Shown: positions 22,701 through 30,188 of the stretch, piece after piece
Layout of the letters: the number at the start of each line of letters is the position of its first letter
How positions within the stretch are numbered: position 1 is the first letter of the stretch
Source: Spisula solida
Taxonomy: Eukaryota; Mollusca; Bivalvia; Venerida; Mactridae
Length of the DNA stretch: 64,000 nt
Direction: 5' to 3'
Assembly: GCA_947247005.1 (NCBI GenBank)
Contig: OX365950.1
Span: 49,018,761-49,082,760, forward strand
Made by a program: the position numbers and the translations under genes
Notes under the pieces: model-generated
Told to the model about the DNA's origin: nothing
What the model saw: only the letters and a program-made list of their open reading frames with translations
Database searches by the model: none

Positions 22701-25598
22701 TTGAAAGGCAAAACACAGAAATTGAAGGTAAAGTATTAAGAATCGTTTCATGTTAGTGATACTAGTAATTAAGGTTGAGTATAGTCTGGAGAATTTGTCA
22801 CAATTCTCGACCTTCTATTAGCATAATTTGACGGCTGATATATTGTCTAATTTATAACCCTGGTTGTATATTTTCACAAGCAGGTATGATCACGAAGACA
22901 CTCGAGATGCAATACCAACACAAATGTAAGGGACCGATATTGCTAGCTTTTCACTGACGGGATTTGTTGGTGTCTGTCTGTCCAGCACGTTACAAAATAA
23001 ACATTTTACTCTAGATTACATAGTTTGACTGTACAAGCCGACATAAAGAAAACCTGGAGCCTGTTGCCTAATCTAACCCCTACCAAACAGAGCTATTGAG
23101 TCCTTTCCTATGTCTATGCACAGACACAGAGTGGTCCTGTTTAAAGTGAGCAGACCAGGGGTCCTACAATTCTGGATTAGCTGCACTAAAAGAAGGAACT
23201 TTGCTGCTGAAAATAAAAGTTATTTGATGAAAAAATACCAATTATTGACTAACTTATGGACATTTAAAATGCCATATGCTGAATTTTAACAATAGAACAA
23301 TGTTTGAAACATATTTTTTGTGTAGGGATGTGTGCTTATGACACACGAAAAAGACTTGGGTCAAATTTTCAGGATTGGGAATTATTGCTCAGTAGAACCC
23401 CAGACAGACACAGAAAAGAGTTGAATGAAATATTTCACAAATTAATCAGAAAGACTTTCGAATGGGTATTATTAACCATTAATAAAATATATTGATGCTG
23501 AATGTTTTACAGGACAAAGATTTTGGCAAGCAAGCAATCTACCGAGCACACGTAAACCCTCCAGCTGATGTGGTCTCATCTATAAAAGCCTACCAGAAAT
23601 ATTATGCCAAAAAAGTGTATATCGGTGAAGATATATTCTGGGGTCTGAACCCCGCTGCTGGCGATACTATAGTGATAAAGTTTAATGAACCCCTTGAGAT
23701 TGAGAGGTATGTTGTCATGAACACGTGTTTGGATATTATTTATTTGGGGTAGGACAGATATCCAAGGCAGGGGCCTGCCCTACTATTCCAGAATAATCCC
23801 GAAATCAGAATTTTATTTGATGAAAAAGTACCAATAATATGGACTGTCTTGTGGTCATTTGAAATTTCTTATGCTCAAGTTTCATCTAAGTACATTTATA
23901 AACAATGTTTGAAACAGAGTTTTTGTGTAGGGATGCGTGCTAATGGCACACTTGCATAATATTTTCAAGATTGGGCATTTTGCCTCATTAGAACTCCTGT
24001 CAAGGTCTAATGAACTGTTTTCAATCTAACATGGATTAGCCTTCATTAGGCTGAGCTGTAATTTTTCTTTAACATAAGTTACTAGAATGTAACTGCTGCA
24101 TCTAGTCATAGTGTTATTGTGGTGATGCTAAATGTTAAATAATCTGTTCTACTAGTGAACGTGTGTTTATGTGTGCAAGTGTAATAATAACATTTTGGTT
24201 CAAGCTGGTTATATTGTATTATTCTATCATTCATACAATCTTGGGTTTATTTATTAAAGTATCCTTATTGTCAGATTGCAATATTTCAGGATTTAAAGCT
24301 ATCATCAGTAAGTAAAAATAGAACTGGAAACTATGTACCTAGCTTAGAAGAAACTATAACCATTTTAGTTGTGAGATTACCTTTGTAACAGCCCGTATAT
24401 TTAAATATATCCAGCAGATGAAACTTTATATTCACAGGGGTGTAGAAATGAGCTGGCAGGTGTTAAAATCAACTGGCTATTGAACATGTTTGCCTGCTTG
24501 CCAGCTACTCTTTGTCATTTTCTTCTTTGTTGCGTTAAGTGGGATTCCAATCAAACCACCTACTGTTAAAAATTGACTGGCTACATTTCTACACCCCTGT
24601 ATCCATTATTATTTGATGAGAGTACTTTTGTAACAGCATGACTATTTTTGTATATTTAATGTATATTCAGCTTCCTGTTCCGAAGTGGCAATGTGAATCA
24701 TCAAGATGACAAGTTTCAAAATACAATTGTTGAAATATTGAAAGAAGAAGCCAATGAGGACGAGTACACGAAGGTTGGTGAATTTGATGAGACTGGTCTC
24801 GCTCAGTACGAGCTTGCCGCTGATATTGGTAAAGTTAGAGCTTTACGTATATCTGTCCTCAAGGAGAGTGCAAACTGGGTGATACTCAGCGAGGTATGTA
24901 CAATACTGTCTCCATGACAACATCATAGTATTCTGATATTGTTAAATTGACTCAAAATCTCCTATTTTCTAATTCAGTGTTTGTTGTTATTTGTTTCTTC
25001 AAGTTTCATCATTAATTATTTGAACTCCACACTATGTGGGCAGTCAGGATTAGATTGCTCCATGGCGGCGTCATACCAAAGATCTGTATGAAATGGTACC
25101 AGTATTTCCATTGCTTAACCCTTGGCATGATAAAATGAAAACTGGCTACTTTCATATCCTCATAGAGAGAGAGACAACATCTCGAATAAAGTGTTGAGAG
25201 AGATAAGTATAAATTGTAGACTGAACATGTTTCACAATCAACCTAATATGAATTTCATGGTGCCCTAAGGCTTGTCTGCCACCCTGAAACAAAAATAACC
25301 TTACTGTAACTTTTATTATACCCCCCATCTTTGACCGTCGGTCGGTAGACCAAATGGTTTCCGTTCAATAACTCAAAAACGCTTTGCCCTAGGATCTTAC
25401 AGTAGATCTCAACAGTAGAGGACTTCTAAAAATTTTGAGGTCAGTAAGTCAAAGGTCAAAGTCGATGTGACCTTTAACATTAATGACTATTTGGCTGCGA
25501 TGGGGGCATACATGTTTTACAAACATCTCTTGTGAATATCATCATTAACTATAAGTTGAATGTTTTAGGTTCATGTGGTGCCAAGGAAATCCAATTAA
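7733..25598 (+). CDS. MGAT4: Alpha-1,3-mannosyl-glycoprotein 4-beta-N-acetylglucosaminyltransferase (GnT-IV), 3' eight exons
   Basis: Golgi type II enzyme of family GT54 that adds the beta-1,4-GlcNAc branch to the alpha-1,3 mannose of N-glycans. Exons: 7733-7846, 8417-8492, 19187-19301, 21290-21420, 22620-22727, 23513-23706, 24671-24893, 25569-25598 (stop TAA). All phases join. About 330 residues are recovered: the C-terminal part of the GT-A catalytic domain and the lectin-like C-terminal domain. Family landmarks are [19 protein letters not shown], the metal-binding [12 protein letters not shown] at the start of exon 3, [77 protein letters not shown] and a final [17 protein letters not shown]. 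The signal anchor, stem and first part of the catalytic domain lie upstream and were not found within 1-7732. Introns are full of small transposons; the exon 4-5 intron is GC-AG. Resembles vertebrate MGAT4A/B more than MGAT4C. Confidence 0.95.
8022..8100 (-). repeat. tRNA-like SINE fragment
   Basis: Read on the minus strand it contains GCCCTCGTAGCTCAGAGG (A-box like) and, about 45 nt on, TCGGTTTCAAATACAG (degenerate B box). The acceptor stem and clover-leaf are not intact, so this is a decayed SINE head rather than a tRNA gene. Confidence 0.4.
9188..9412. repeat. Imperfect tandem repeat, about 79 bp, three units
   Basis: AATAAGTCGTACACGTTGAA recurs as AATAAGTCATACACATTGAA and AGTAAGTGATACAAGTTGAA at about 79-bp steps, each followed by TGTATAGTCT and a CAGTGACTGnAAnTCACAG segment. 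A single related unit lies at 46375-46430, in an MCTS1 intron. Confidence 0.7.
9459..10329. mobile_element. Long-palindrome foldback element, family 1 copy 2, with nested insertion
   Basis: Same termini as copy 1 (TCGTGTAACAATACCACATGG at left, ATGTGGTATTGCTACACTG at right) and the same inner arms (TTTCCATGAAATATAAGATC and partner) and inner hairpin around ACCCTGTGAAAGC. The flanks carry the 5-bp direct repeat ATTGT (9454-9458 and 10330-10334). The right arm is split by the element at about 9763-10205. Confidence 0.85.
9763..10205 (+). mobile_element. Pearl/Helentron-like small element nested in a foldback element
   Basis: Interrupts the right arm of copy 2, which otherwise would continue GCGTGGCGTATATTTTATAG as in copy 1. 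It starts TTAGTCCCCTACTGG with a small palindrome (CCCCTACTGG/TGAGGGGACT). It carries CCGTCCGTCAGTCAGTCTGTCC, then a long AT-rich body with AAACTTGGTATGTGG. It ends AAACCGGTAGGGGACTTC. Boundaries are approximate. Confidence 0.55.
10553..10764. mobile_element. CAGGGTGTT foldback element with TA flanks
   Basis: Left end CAGGGTGTTAAAAAAGTTATG and right end AACTTTTTTAACACCCTG are inverted copies. The element is flanked by TA (10551-10552 and 10765-10766) in a TATA context. TA targets and CAGGGTGT termini fit a Tc1/mariner-type non-autonomous element. Relatives with similar termini are at 26173-26402, 32449-32756 and 49199-49886. Confidence 0.75.
11341..11550. mobile_element. AAGCCTAGGTCCCACTGAG element, family 3 copy 1
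   Basis: Terminal inverted repeat AAGCCTAGGTCCCACTGAG with an imperfect palindromic interior (GGCGATGTACTCCCGA, AAGCTTCGGAGAAGTCATGA, GTGATATAGGAAGGAATCG, TCGGGAGAACATC). Flanked by TA on both sides. Other copies are at 15231-15454, 39436-39660 and 52843-53064. Confidence 0.85.
11661..12119. mobile_element. hAT-type non-autonomous element with perfect 8-bp target duplication
   Basis: Terminal repeats TAGGGCTGAGTA and TACTCAGCCCTA. The 8-bp direct repeat CTATGCAC flanks it exactly (11653-11660 and 12120-12127). Both subterminal regions are packed with ATCGATA/TCGATACGATA words in inverted orientation. TAGGG termini plus an 8-bp duplication are diagnostic of the hAT superfamily. No transposase frame. 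Confidence 0.92.
12128..12476. other. AT-rich intron sequence
   Basis: Within the long MGAT4 intron between exons 2 and 3. No exon, inverted repeat or tandem repeat is visible. Confidence 0.5.
12477..12726 (+). mobile_element. hAT-like short element, family 10 copy 1
   Basis: Starts CAGGGGTCCTTCAATTC and ends AGTAGGACCTCCTG. The body has AATCCAGAAATCCGGATTTG, AAAATAAAAGTAATTTAATG, AAGTTATGGTCAT and TTTTCAGGATTGGG. Five copies occur in the window (also 13774-14026, 23156-23401, 23768-23999 and 25696-25955), all in the same orientation and all in or next to MGAT4. Confidence 0.75.
12727..13199. other. AT-rich intron sequence
   Basis: MGAT4 intron 2. Only low-complexity, AT-rich sequence is visible between the hAT-like copy and the 32-bp tandem array. 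Confidence 0.5.
13200..13488. repeat. 32-bp tandem repeat, nine essentially identical units
   Basis: The unit GATTATACAGTATCCTCATC plus CGGTTATCAGTT repeats nine times without visible divergence, so expansion is recent. It lies in MGAT4 intron 2. Confidence 0.95.
13576..13722. mobile_element. Small AGGCCTGG-bounded foldback repeat
   Basis: Begins AGGCCTGGCATTTTTCAG and ends AATTACCAGGCCTG. The interior repeats TTTCAGGTTTTGGAATCC and TTTCAGGCTTGAGAAT. The CAGGTTTT and CAGGCnTnnG words recur at 15743-15890 and 20680-20765, apparently diverged relatives. Confidence 0.5.
13774..14026 (+). mobile_element. hAT-like short element, family 10 copy 2
   Basis: Starts CAGGGGTCCTACAGTTC and ends CTCAGTAGAACCCC. 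The flanking octamers TTTGTACT and TTTGTATT match at 7 of 8 positions, consistent with an old hAT-type 8-bp target duplication. Confidence 0.75.
14068..14846. mobile_element. PIF/Harbinger-like foldback element, family 2 copy 1, interrupted
   Basis: Termini GGCCAGAGTTCTTTGATTTT and AAAAACTCTGGCC, extending inward to GTTACTCGGACCCTCCTG and its complement GTCCGAGTAAC. TTA flanks both ends (14065-14067 and 14847-14849). A TWA 3-bp duplication and GGCC termini fit PIF/Harbinger MITEs. It contains the small element at 14488-14769. The uninterrupted relative is 17159-17559. Confidence 0.88.
14488..14769 (+). mobile_element. Pearl/Helentron-like small element, copy B1, nested
   Basis: Starts ATGCCCCCCTATCGATAGATGG, a terminal palindrome, followed by (GTCC)n with CCGTTCGTCC. 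It ends GCGTTTATTGAACGCAGTCTTGTT. The sister Harbinger-like copy shows the empty site GGGAGTTTTT|ATTTTTATTT, so insertion made no obvious target duplication, as expected for Helitron/Helentron relatives. Nearly identical to 29318-29632. Its last roughly 60 bp match elements A1 and A2. Confidence 0.8.
15231..15454. mobile_element. AAGCCTAGGTCCCACTGAG element, family 3 copy 2
   Basis: Left end AAACCTAGGTCCCACTGAGC, right end CTTCAGTGGGACTTAGGCTT. Same interior words as copy 1 (TTGGCGATGTAC, AAGCTTCGGGGAAGTCATGA, GGAGAACATCCCC). Confidence 0.85.
15743..15893. mobile_element. Short foldback repeat (GGGTGAAAGT termini)
   Basis: ATGGGTGAAAGTTTTCAGG at left is answered by TTTTTTACTTTCACCCAT at right. 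The interior holds AAAAAGCCTGTTTTCTTTAT. Related to 20680-20765. Confidence 0.6.
15900..16097. mobile_element. Foldback element, family 19 copy 1
   Basis: Left end CTATAGTGCACCCAGGATAATGTG; right end GGCACACTATAA. The interior has GGTTTGGTCAACTG and GCAAAATTGGTTTTA. The better preserved copy is 28275-28485. Confidence 0.65.
16117..16616 (+). mobile_element. Pearl/Helentron-like small element, copy D1
   Basis: Starts AGCTCATCTGTCACAAAG with the palindrome CTGTCACAAAGTTTGTGACAG, then CGTCCGTCGTCCGTCC. The core is two diverged copies of a roughly 150-bp unit (ATGAAACTTGGTCACAATGA, TCATCTTAACAAAATCTAGG). It ends GGGCCCTTTGGGCTCTCTTGTT. A fixed 5' palindrome, tandem core and CTTGTT end are the pearl/CvA/DINE-like plan. 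A partner is at 31006-31270. Confidence 0.7.
16778..16892. repeat. 10-bp AT-rich tandem repeat
   Basis: Runs of TTATAAATTG and TTATGAATTG with an occasional TT insertion, about eleven units. It lies in MGAT4 intron 2. Confidence 0.85.
17159..17559. mobile_element. PIF/Harbinger-like foldback element, family 2 copy 2, uninterrupted
   Basis: Termini GGCCAGAGTTCTTTTATTTT and TTAAAAAACTCTGGCC with inner GTTACTCGGACCCTCCTG and GTCCGAGTAAC. Flanked by TTA on both sides (17156-17158 and 17560-17562). It supplies the empty site for the insertion seen in copy 1. Confidence 0.88.
17785..18174. mobile_element. GGGCCC-bounded foldback element
   Basis: GGGCCCAGAATTACAACCAAT with TACACTCAGCACTC at left is answered by GAGCGCTGAGTGTAAGTATTGG and ATAATTCAGGGCCC at right. 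About 390 bp. A second inner pair is GAGTGTTGAAAATAAC/ATTGAATCTGAGTG. MGAT4 intron 2. Confidence 0.75.
18805..19162. mobile_element. TTAAAGGGGCATGCCC foldback element next to the catalytic MGAT4 exon
   Basis: Left TTAAAGGAGCATGCCCAGAAACGG; right CGGTTCCAGGGCATGCCCCTTTAA. It ends only 24 nt upstream of the exon at 19187, so the branch-point region of that intron must lie in or at the edge of the element. Confidence 0.75.
19325..19449. mobile_element. GAATATGTACCTG foldback element, just downstream of the catalytic MGAT4 exon
   Basis: Left GAATATGTACCTGTGTTTTA, right GCTCAGGTACATATTC. The interior has GAGTTCGGATGCGTAGTGAT. It begins 23 nt after the exon ends at 19301. A partial relative is at 10890-10975 (GTACCTGTGTTTTATCGTAG, GCTCGGATGCGTAGTAATTA). 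Confidence 0.7.
19450..20680. other. AT-rich intron sequence
   Basis: MGAT4 intron 3. No exon or clear inverted repeat. A fragment near 18660-18760 and another at 19680-19740 (AAGGAAGGCAGCACTTAACAG) match, inverted, the GCTGCCTTCC segment at 53500-53580, so they are relics of one interspersed repeat. Confidence 0.45.
20846..20930. repeat. SINE-tail fragment shared with 40880-40955
   Basis: GCACCTGGATTCCTTGTA, CTGTCTCTCCCCTC and CATTGGCCAATCA match in order CCCGGATTCCTTGTACG, CTGTCTCTTCCCTC and CATTGGTCAATTA in the tRNA-headed repeat at 40625-41010. Probably the 3' part of the same SINE family. Confidence 0.5.
21804..22075. repeat. 31-bp imperfect tandem repeat
   Basis: The unit TTCAAGGCAAAGGGAAGTAA plus TTCAATATAGA repeats about eight times. 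Some units are shortened (TTCAATGGAAGTACTTCAAT), giving a two-type alternation. It lies in the GC-AG intron. Confidence 0.85.
22350..22549. mobile_element. CTTTACGCTG foldback element
   Basis: Left CTTTACGCTGATATAGGATC, GACACTCCGTATG; right CATACGGAGTGTAGTCGGATC, AACAGCGTAAAG. Arms about 40 bp with few mismatches; 200 bp overall. Confidence 0.75.
22785..22945 (+). repeat. Interspersed repeat family 13, copy 1
   Basis: Shares CTCGACCTTCTATTAGCATA, GCTGATATATTGTCTA, TTTATAACCC and ATCACGAAGA with 56285-56470, and in reverse with 32170-32320. The three copies are of similar length; no termini could be fixed. Confidence 0.65.
23156..23401 (+). mobile_element. hAT-like short element, family 10 copy 3
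   Basis: CAGGGGTCCTACAATTC start; CTCAGTAGAACCCC end. Flanking GAGCAGAC and AGACAGAC are similar in their last five bases. It lies upstream of the MGAT4 exon at 23513. Confidence 0.7.
23768..23999 (+). mobile_element. hAT-like short element, family 10 copy 4
   Basis: Diverged copy: CAGGGGCCTGCCCTACTATTCC start, GAACTCCTG end, with a slightly different first 15 bases and a short central deletion. It begins 61 nt after the MGAT4 exon ending at 23706. Confidence 0.65.
24435..24599. mobile_element. CAGGGGTGTAGAAATG foldback element, family 18 copy 1
   Basis: Left CAGGGGTGTAGAAATG, right CATTTCTACACCCCTG. The interior has AGCTGGCAGGTGTTAAAATC and GCCTGCTTGCCAGCTACTCT. hAT-like termini. An inverted relative lies at 46849-47024 in MCTS1. 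Confidence 0.75.
25318..25532 (+). mobile_element. Pearl/Helentron-like small element, copy C1
   Basis: Starts ATACCCCCCATCTTTGACC, then CGTCGGTCGGTAGACC, AAATGGTTTCCGTTCAATAA and GTCAAAGGTCAAAG. It ends near ACAAACATCTCTTGTG. Related to 52337-52715. It occupies the last MGAT4 intron. Confidence 0.55.
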
Positions 25599-25695
25599 AG
25601 AAGTCCCTACAGCTCATTGATATGATCACCCAGAGAATGTACATCGTGGCTACAAGCGGACAGACGTCTCATCTCTTTGAACACATCATAGTATA

Positions 25696-25955
25696 CAGGG
25701 GTTTTACAATTCCGGAATAATCCCGAAATCTGGATATGCTTCACTAGTAGCTTTTTCTGCACACAATGAAAGTTATTTGAGGAAAAAAATCAAAGATTTG
25801 ACAGAGTAATTATCATTTGAAATTTCAATCACTGATATTTACCAAAAGATCACATTTGAAGCAGTGTTTTGGTGTAGGGATGTGTGTTAATGGCACTGGA
25901 ACTAAACTGGCATCTAATTTTCAGGATTTAGCATTATGCCTCAGTAAGACCCTTG
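25696..25955 (+). mobile_element. hAT-like short element, family 10 copy 5, in the MGAT4 3' flank
   Basis: CAGGGGTTTTACAATTCCGG start, CAGTAAGACCCTTG end. TAGTATA occurs just before and just after it. It begins 97 nt after the MGAT4 stop codon, so it probably lies in the 3' untranslated region. Confidence 0.7.
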
Positions 25956-26172
25956 TAGTATAACTTGATTGCTGATGATGTTTGGATCATGATGACTTAT
26001 ATTTATCTGTTTGTTGACCTCAAATCAAAAATGGGGTCGGGGTTATAGTGAGTTAGTCTCACTTCCGTGGCCTTTTTCTTGTTAGATTTCCATATCGGGA
26101 TTAATGCAATATTTGACATTATGTTAAAAACTCCATGTATGACATATGTGTGTCTCTTCTCTTGTACATATA

Positions 26173-26402
26173 CAGGGTGATCTGTTAATTCTGCACTTTA
26201 GTAAATGCCTATAACTTCACTATTTCTTTACTTACACATTGAGCGTCTGCTTTAGATAAGGATTCTATTGTTGAACATTCGTTTTAGATCAGAACAAAAT
26301 GTATGCATATACTCTGCTATTACAAATTTTCTAAAATATAGTAGCTTTAAAGATTTTAATTTATAAGCATTTACTAATGTGCTGAATTAATGGACCTCCC
26401 CG
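26173..26402. mobile_element. CAGGGTGATC foldback element
   Basis: Left CAGGGTGATCTGTTAATTCTG with CACTTTAGTAAATGC; right GCATTTACTAATGTGCTGAA then TTAATGGACCTCCCCG. Flanked by TA on the left and TA on the right (CGTACATG). Confidence 0.6.
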
Positions 26403-26787
26403 TACATGTATCATATGTACATGTTTGTTAACATGTCTCGATGTGATTAGATCGAGGGTTGAATGTAAATTATCCTCTATATACACATGTGACTATTGAA
26501 GCTGACACAGTTAAACAATTCGAAGTTTTCATCCATTTTGCATTTTATAAGCACATCAACATCAAGGTGATAACTGAGAATATGTTGCACATGTGTTTCA
26601 GTGTTTAGTTCAGTATTACCTCCCCTAGTTGTTGTGTGTAATCAACATTATGTGGCATTCTCATGTAGGCAATCATCATGCTAACACCTCATTTATCAAT
26701 CAATACCAAAGATTAATTTGTCACATGCCCACCGGTATCCGTATTTTCATGAAATGTTGTACATATGATTATAGAATATCTTTGCAG

Positions 26788-26847
26788 GGTTGTAAGAACT
26801 TTGGTGCCATATATTTGACAACAGAGTTGCTGGTTCCTTGTAGAGGG
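26788..26847 (+). other. Possible cryptic or alternative 60-bp exon
   Basis: Bounded by CTTTGCAG and by GTAAGT. It is exactly 20 codons, open in phase 0 (GCKNFGAIYLTTELLVPCRG). MGAT4 exon 24671-24893 also ends in phase 0, so splicing to it is formally possible. No homology is recognised; chance is equally likely. Confidence 0.2.
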
Positions 26848-27422
26848 GTAAGTTAGTACTGGTTAGGATTCAGTCCAGGAATCTGTCATGGTATAAATGA
26901 TAATTTGTTGAGAAATTGCGGTAAAACTGAATAAATTAGGGAAAAAATGGTACCATATATAGAAGGTTTATAGTATGACTGACAGGTCAGTAAGGGAGGC
27001 CTTGGGTAGGGATCAAGATGGGCAGGTTGGACAGGGAGGTCTCTGGCAGGTTGGTTCGGGAGTAAGAAGTTTGGTTACAGGTGGAGGTCAGAATGGTACG
27101 GAAAGGACTCGGCGCAGGTCAGTTAAGAAAGGGGCGAGTTGGTATAATAGCAAGCACGTCATGGTACTACGGTAACCATACTTTATTTTGGTGCACTTTG
27201 GAATTTTTGAAAAAAAAACAAAAGTGGAATAGTGTTCCTCTATTTATGCTATTATGCATAGTTACATGTCATTAATTAAGAGATTGTGTAGAAATATTTA
27301 TTGTTCTAAGTTTATATATAAGATTTATATGTACTATTGTGATAATGTTTCAATATAGATTTTGATTTGGGTTGTGTTTGAGCCAGAGTCTTGCTTACTG
27401 TATGTTATATCAAACTGATAAC

Positions 27423-27793
27423 CAGGGTACTGTTTTATCAAAGCACTTACAAAAATCGTAAACTTACATTCAATATTATATTATCTGTAGCTCGTTAATA
27501 GCTATCTGTAGCTCGTTAATAGCTATCTGTAGCTCGTTAATAGCTATCTGTAGCTCGTTAATAGCTATCTGTAGCTCGTTAATAGCTATCTGTAGCTCGT
27601 TAATAGCTATCTGTAGCTCGTTAATAGCTACAAGTTGTGGTATAGTGTTGTTCAGTATTAATCAATCTTCAGTCAAGATACTCCTACCAACCATATCTGT
27701 TTCAAAAGTGTAGGTTTTAAAGAATAATTAAGAGTTTGAATTTTAACATAAGTTTAGGATTTGCTTAAGTGCTTTGATAAAACAGTAGCCTGG
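27423..27793. mobile_element. CAGGGTACTGTTTTATCAAAG foldback element, family 12 copy 1
   Basis: Left CCAGGGTACTGTTTTATC, AAAGCACTTAC; right TAAGTGCTTTGATAAAACAG, TAGCCTGG. An internal segment has been expanded into the tandem array at 27483-27629; the sister copy at 36210-36448 has only a single related segment. Confidence 0.8.
27483..27629. repeat. 21-bp tandem repeat, seven identical units, inside a foldback element
   Basis: The unit ATCTGTAGCTCGTTAATAGC plus T repeats seven times without visible differences. In the sister element the corresponding place reads AATTATAGATCAATAACGGC. Confidence 0.95.
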
Positions 27794-28274
27794 AGCCTGT
27801 TGTTAATCAAAGCACTGTGTAAAGCTGTCCAAGGGAGGTAATCCACATTTAAATGAATGGGAGGTAACGTTTGCCAAAGCACTACATAATCTTGTTCATC
27901 TTGATTTACCAGTAGTCATTTATTTTAACAAGCTGAAGGCAGACCCAATGTACTGTAAGATTTAGGACAGGAACCAGACTAAGGACTACAAAGTGCTTTA
28001 GTTAGGCAACAGGCTCATGATGTAGTCAATGGGAACCATAGTCAAATATTGTACATAAACTGCCTGGAATATACACATATAGATAATTTCAATGATGAAA
28101 TCAAGTACTTGGTGACACTGATCAAGATACGGTTATTTTACTTAATGCAACTTTACATGTTTCTATATTCTGACATGACAATCAAAAATAAATGGCAACT
28201 TTATGCAATTGAATTTTCCTCCAACGTATTGCCATTGACAGCAGTTTACTGTGTTTTGAATGTTTAATGATGTG
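27794..28274. other. Gene-free stretch with repeat relics
   Basis: Short echoes of family 12 words occur (GCCTGTTGTTAATCAAAGCAC, CCAAAGCACTACA, AAAGTGCTTTAGTTAGG). No exon is supported. Confidence 0.4.
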
Positions 28275-28485
28275 TTATAGTGCGCCCAGGATAATGTAAA
28301 AGGTGGGAAAATTTGGTATATTCCACAAAGGTGGATTACAATTATGTACACAATCTATCAATGGTGTTTCGAGTATATTACTGACCATATCTGTTCATTT
28401 AAGTGATTTGTAAAACCAATTTTTGCCACAGTTGACCAAACAGATTCACATTTGTAAATATCACATTATCCTGGGCGGACTATAA
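28275..28485. mobile_element. TTATAGTGCGCCCAGGATAATG foldback element, family 19 copy 2
   Basis: Left TTATAGTGCGCCCAGG, ATAATGT; right ACATTATCCTGGGCGGACTA, TAA. The interior GTAAAACCAATTTTTGCC and GTTGACCAAACAGATT match copy 1 at 15900-16097 in reverse. Confidence 0.75.
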
Positions 28486-29317
28486 CTCAGACAATGTCAG
28501 CCAAGGAACGATTCAAGGAGTAATCTTCTACATTAATTTTGCCATATTAGGAAGACCATTCTGCCTGTTGCCTGTAGACCCTTGTTTTTCTCATAGACAA
28601 TGCTTTCAATTGTAATAATTTGTACTAATGTGTTTTATTTGGTCAAATATGTTATATTGTGATTTCAATTCTGATGGTATTTATTTTGTAATAGCTGTTG
28701 TATGATTTTCAACCTGTCCTAAAAATAACATCATGTTGGGGTAATTTATTCTAATTACAAACTCACTAATATATTGTATTATGATACAATGTCTTTATCA
28801 AATTTCTTATGACATGATGTCATTTGATTCTTTTTACACCATCAGCTATAATTTTCGTCATGTATCACTAAGTTGGAATTTTATGGAAAATTTTATTTTT
28901 TTGGAAACCTTAAATATGAAGCAACTGAATTTAGCAAAATGTGAAAATGTAAAATTTTGACCCGAGGTTGGAAATTGCTTAGCAGGGCTCAAGTACTACC
29001 CAGTACTGACTGATGTAGATAGTGGTGCTAGAATATGTTGGTTGTTTGTTTTATAATATAGACATTGTTGATATGTGATCTATGTTATAATATTATGATG
29101 GGAATGAATGTGTGTATTTTAGGTTAGATGGCAAACTGGTTGTTTAGAGCGGATGCCTGGATATTTATATTTAGAACACATAGGGGCTGAGCCCCTGTTC
29201 CCCCTGTTTAATTATTGAGCCCTTGGTGTTATGGTATGTTCTCATTATGTATGTATTTTGTGAGAGGAGTGTACCTTTTTTAATGTGTTGAACAACTTAT
29301 ATTGTGTGAATGTTTTT
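28486..29317. other. Gene-free AT-rich stretch
   Basis: No exon, tandem repeat or inverted repeat could be supported. Confidence 0.45.
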
Positions 29318-29632
29318 ATGCCCCCCTATCAATAGATGGGGAGGCATACAGTGATTCACCTGTCCATCCGTTTGTCCGTTCGTCCGTCCGTCCGTTCGTC
29401 CGTTCGTCCGTTCGTCCGTCCTGGTTAACCCAAATTGACCGTTTCTTCTAGCATTAATATGGCTTGCTACAAAGCTTTCATACTTGCATGGATGTTGTGT
29501 ATGAACACTCTCCACACGCCTGTATCACCTAACCCCATTTTGACCTTCACCTTGACCTAATTTTGGACTTAGACTTATTTATGGACAAGGCTTCCACAGG
29601 GGGCATAAGCGTTTATTGAACGCAGTCTTGTT
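29318..29632 (+). mobile_element. Pearl/Helentron-like small element, copy B2
   Basis: Starts ATGCCCCCCTATCAATAGATGG, has an expanded (GTCC/GTTC)n block and ends GCGTTTATTGAACGCAGTCTTGTT. Outside the microsatellite block it is almost identical to B1 at 14488-14769, so both moved recently. Confidence 0.8.
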
Positions 29633-29688
29633 TGTTACAATTTTACATGTTTATTGATATAAGACTTCCAGTACTTCTTCCTTTTTGT

Positions 29689-30188
29689 TAGGGGTGACTG
29701 TTGAGTCAAACTTTGACTATTGCAATACTATTGCTATTGCTGAAAGTACTATTGCGATACTATTGTATTGCTGGAAACTATTGCGATACTATTGTTATTG
29801 CCAAGATTTGAAAACTAGAGATTAACTTGTAAATGCAAATTTGCACTGTGTAAGATATCACTTTGTTGTACAACATACAAATCTACTATTTGTGGAAATG
29901 ATTTAAAATGAATTTGACAGAAATAGATTAATAAAATTAAGGCGATATTGGTCCATTATGGCTGTTTTGATGTGTCTGGTTATTTACAATTAGTTTTTTT
30001 TAACGAAAACGGAAGTTGTTTTAAATTAATAATAAACTTTATTTATAAAAAGGAAACTATCGTAACTATCGATAGTTGAGCTAACTATCTGCGATAGGTA
30101 TTGGATCGAGACTTTTACTATCGATCCATACTATCGGGACACTCGGAATCGCAATGCATCGATATTTCGATGCATCGGCCCACCCCTA
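29689..30188. mobile_element. hAT-type non-autonomous element with perfect 8-bp target duplication, second copy
   Basis: Termini TAGGGGTGAC and GGCCCACCCCTA. Flanking octamer CTTTTTGT is identical on both sides (29681-29688 and 30189-30196). Left half rich in GCAATACTATTG, right half in ATCGATAG. No transposase frame. Confidence 0.9.

Noticed and set aside
29297..29515. Open frame with RTDERTNGRTDGRTNG-type repeats
   Set aside because: It is the antisense reading of the (GTCC)n microsatellite in a Helentron-like element; the same frame appears at 14452-14652.
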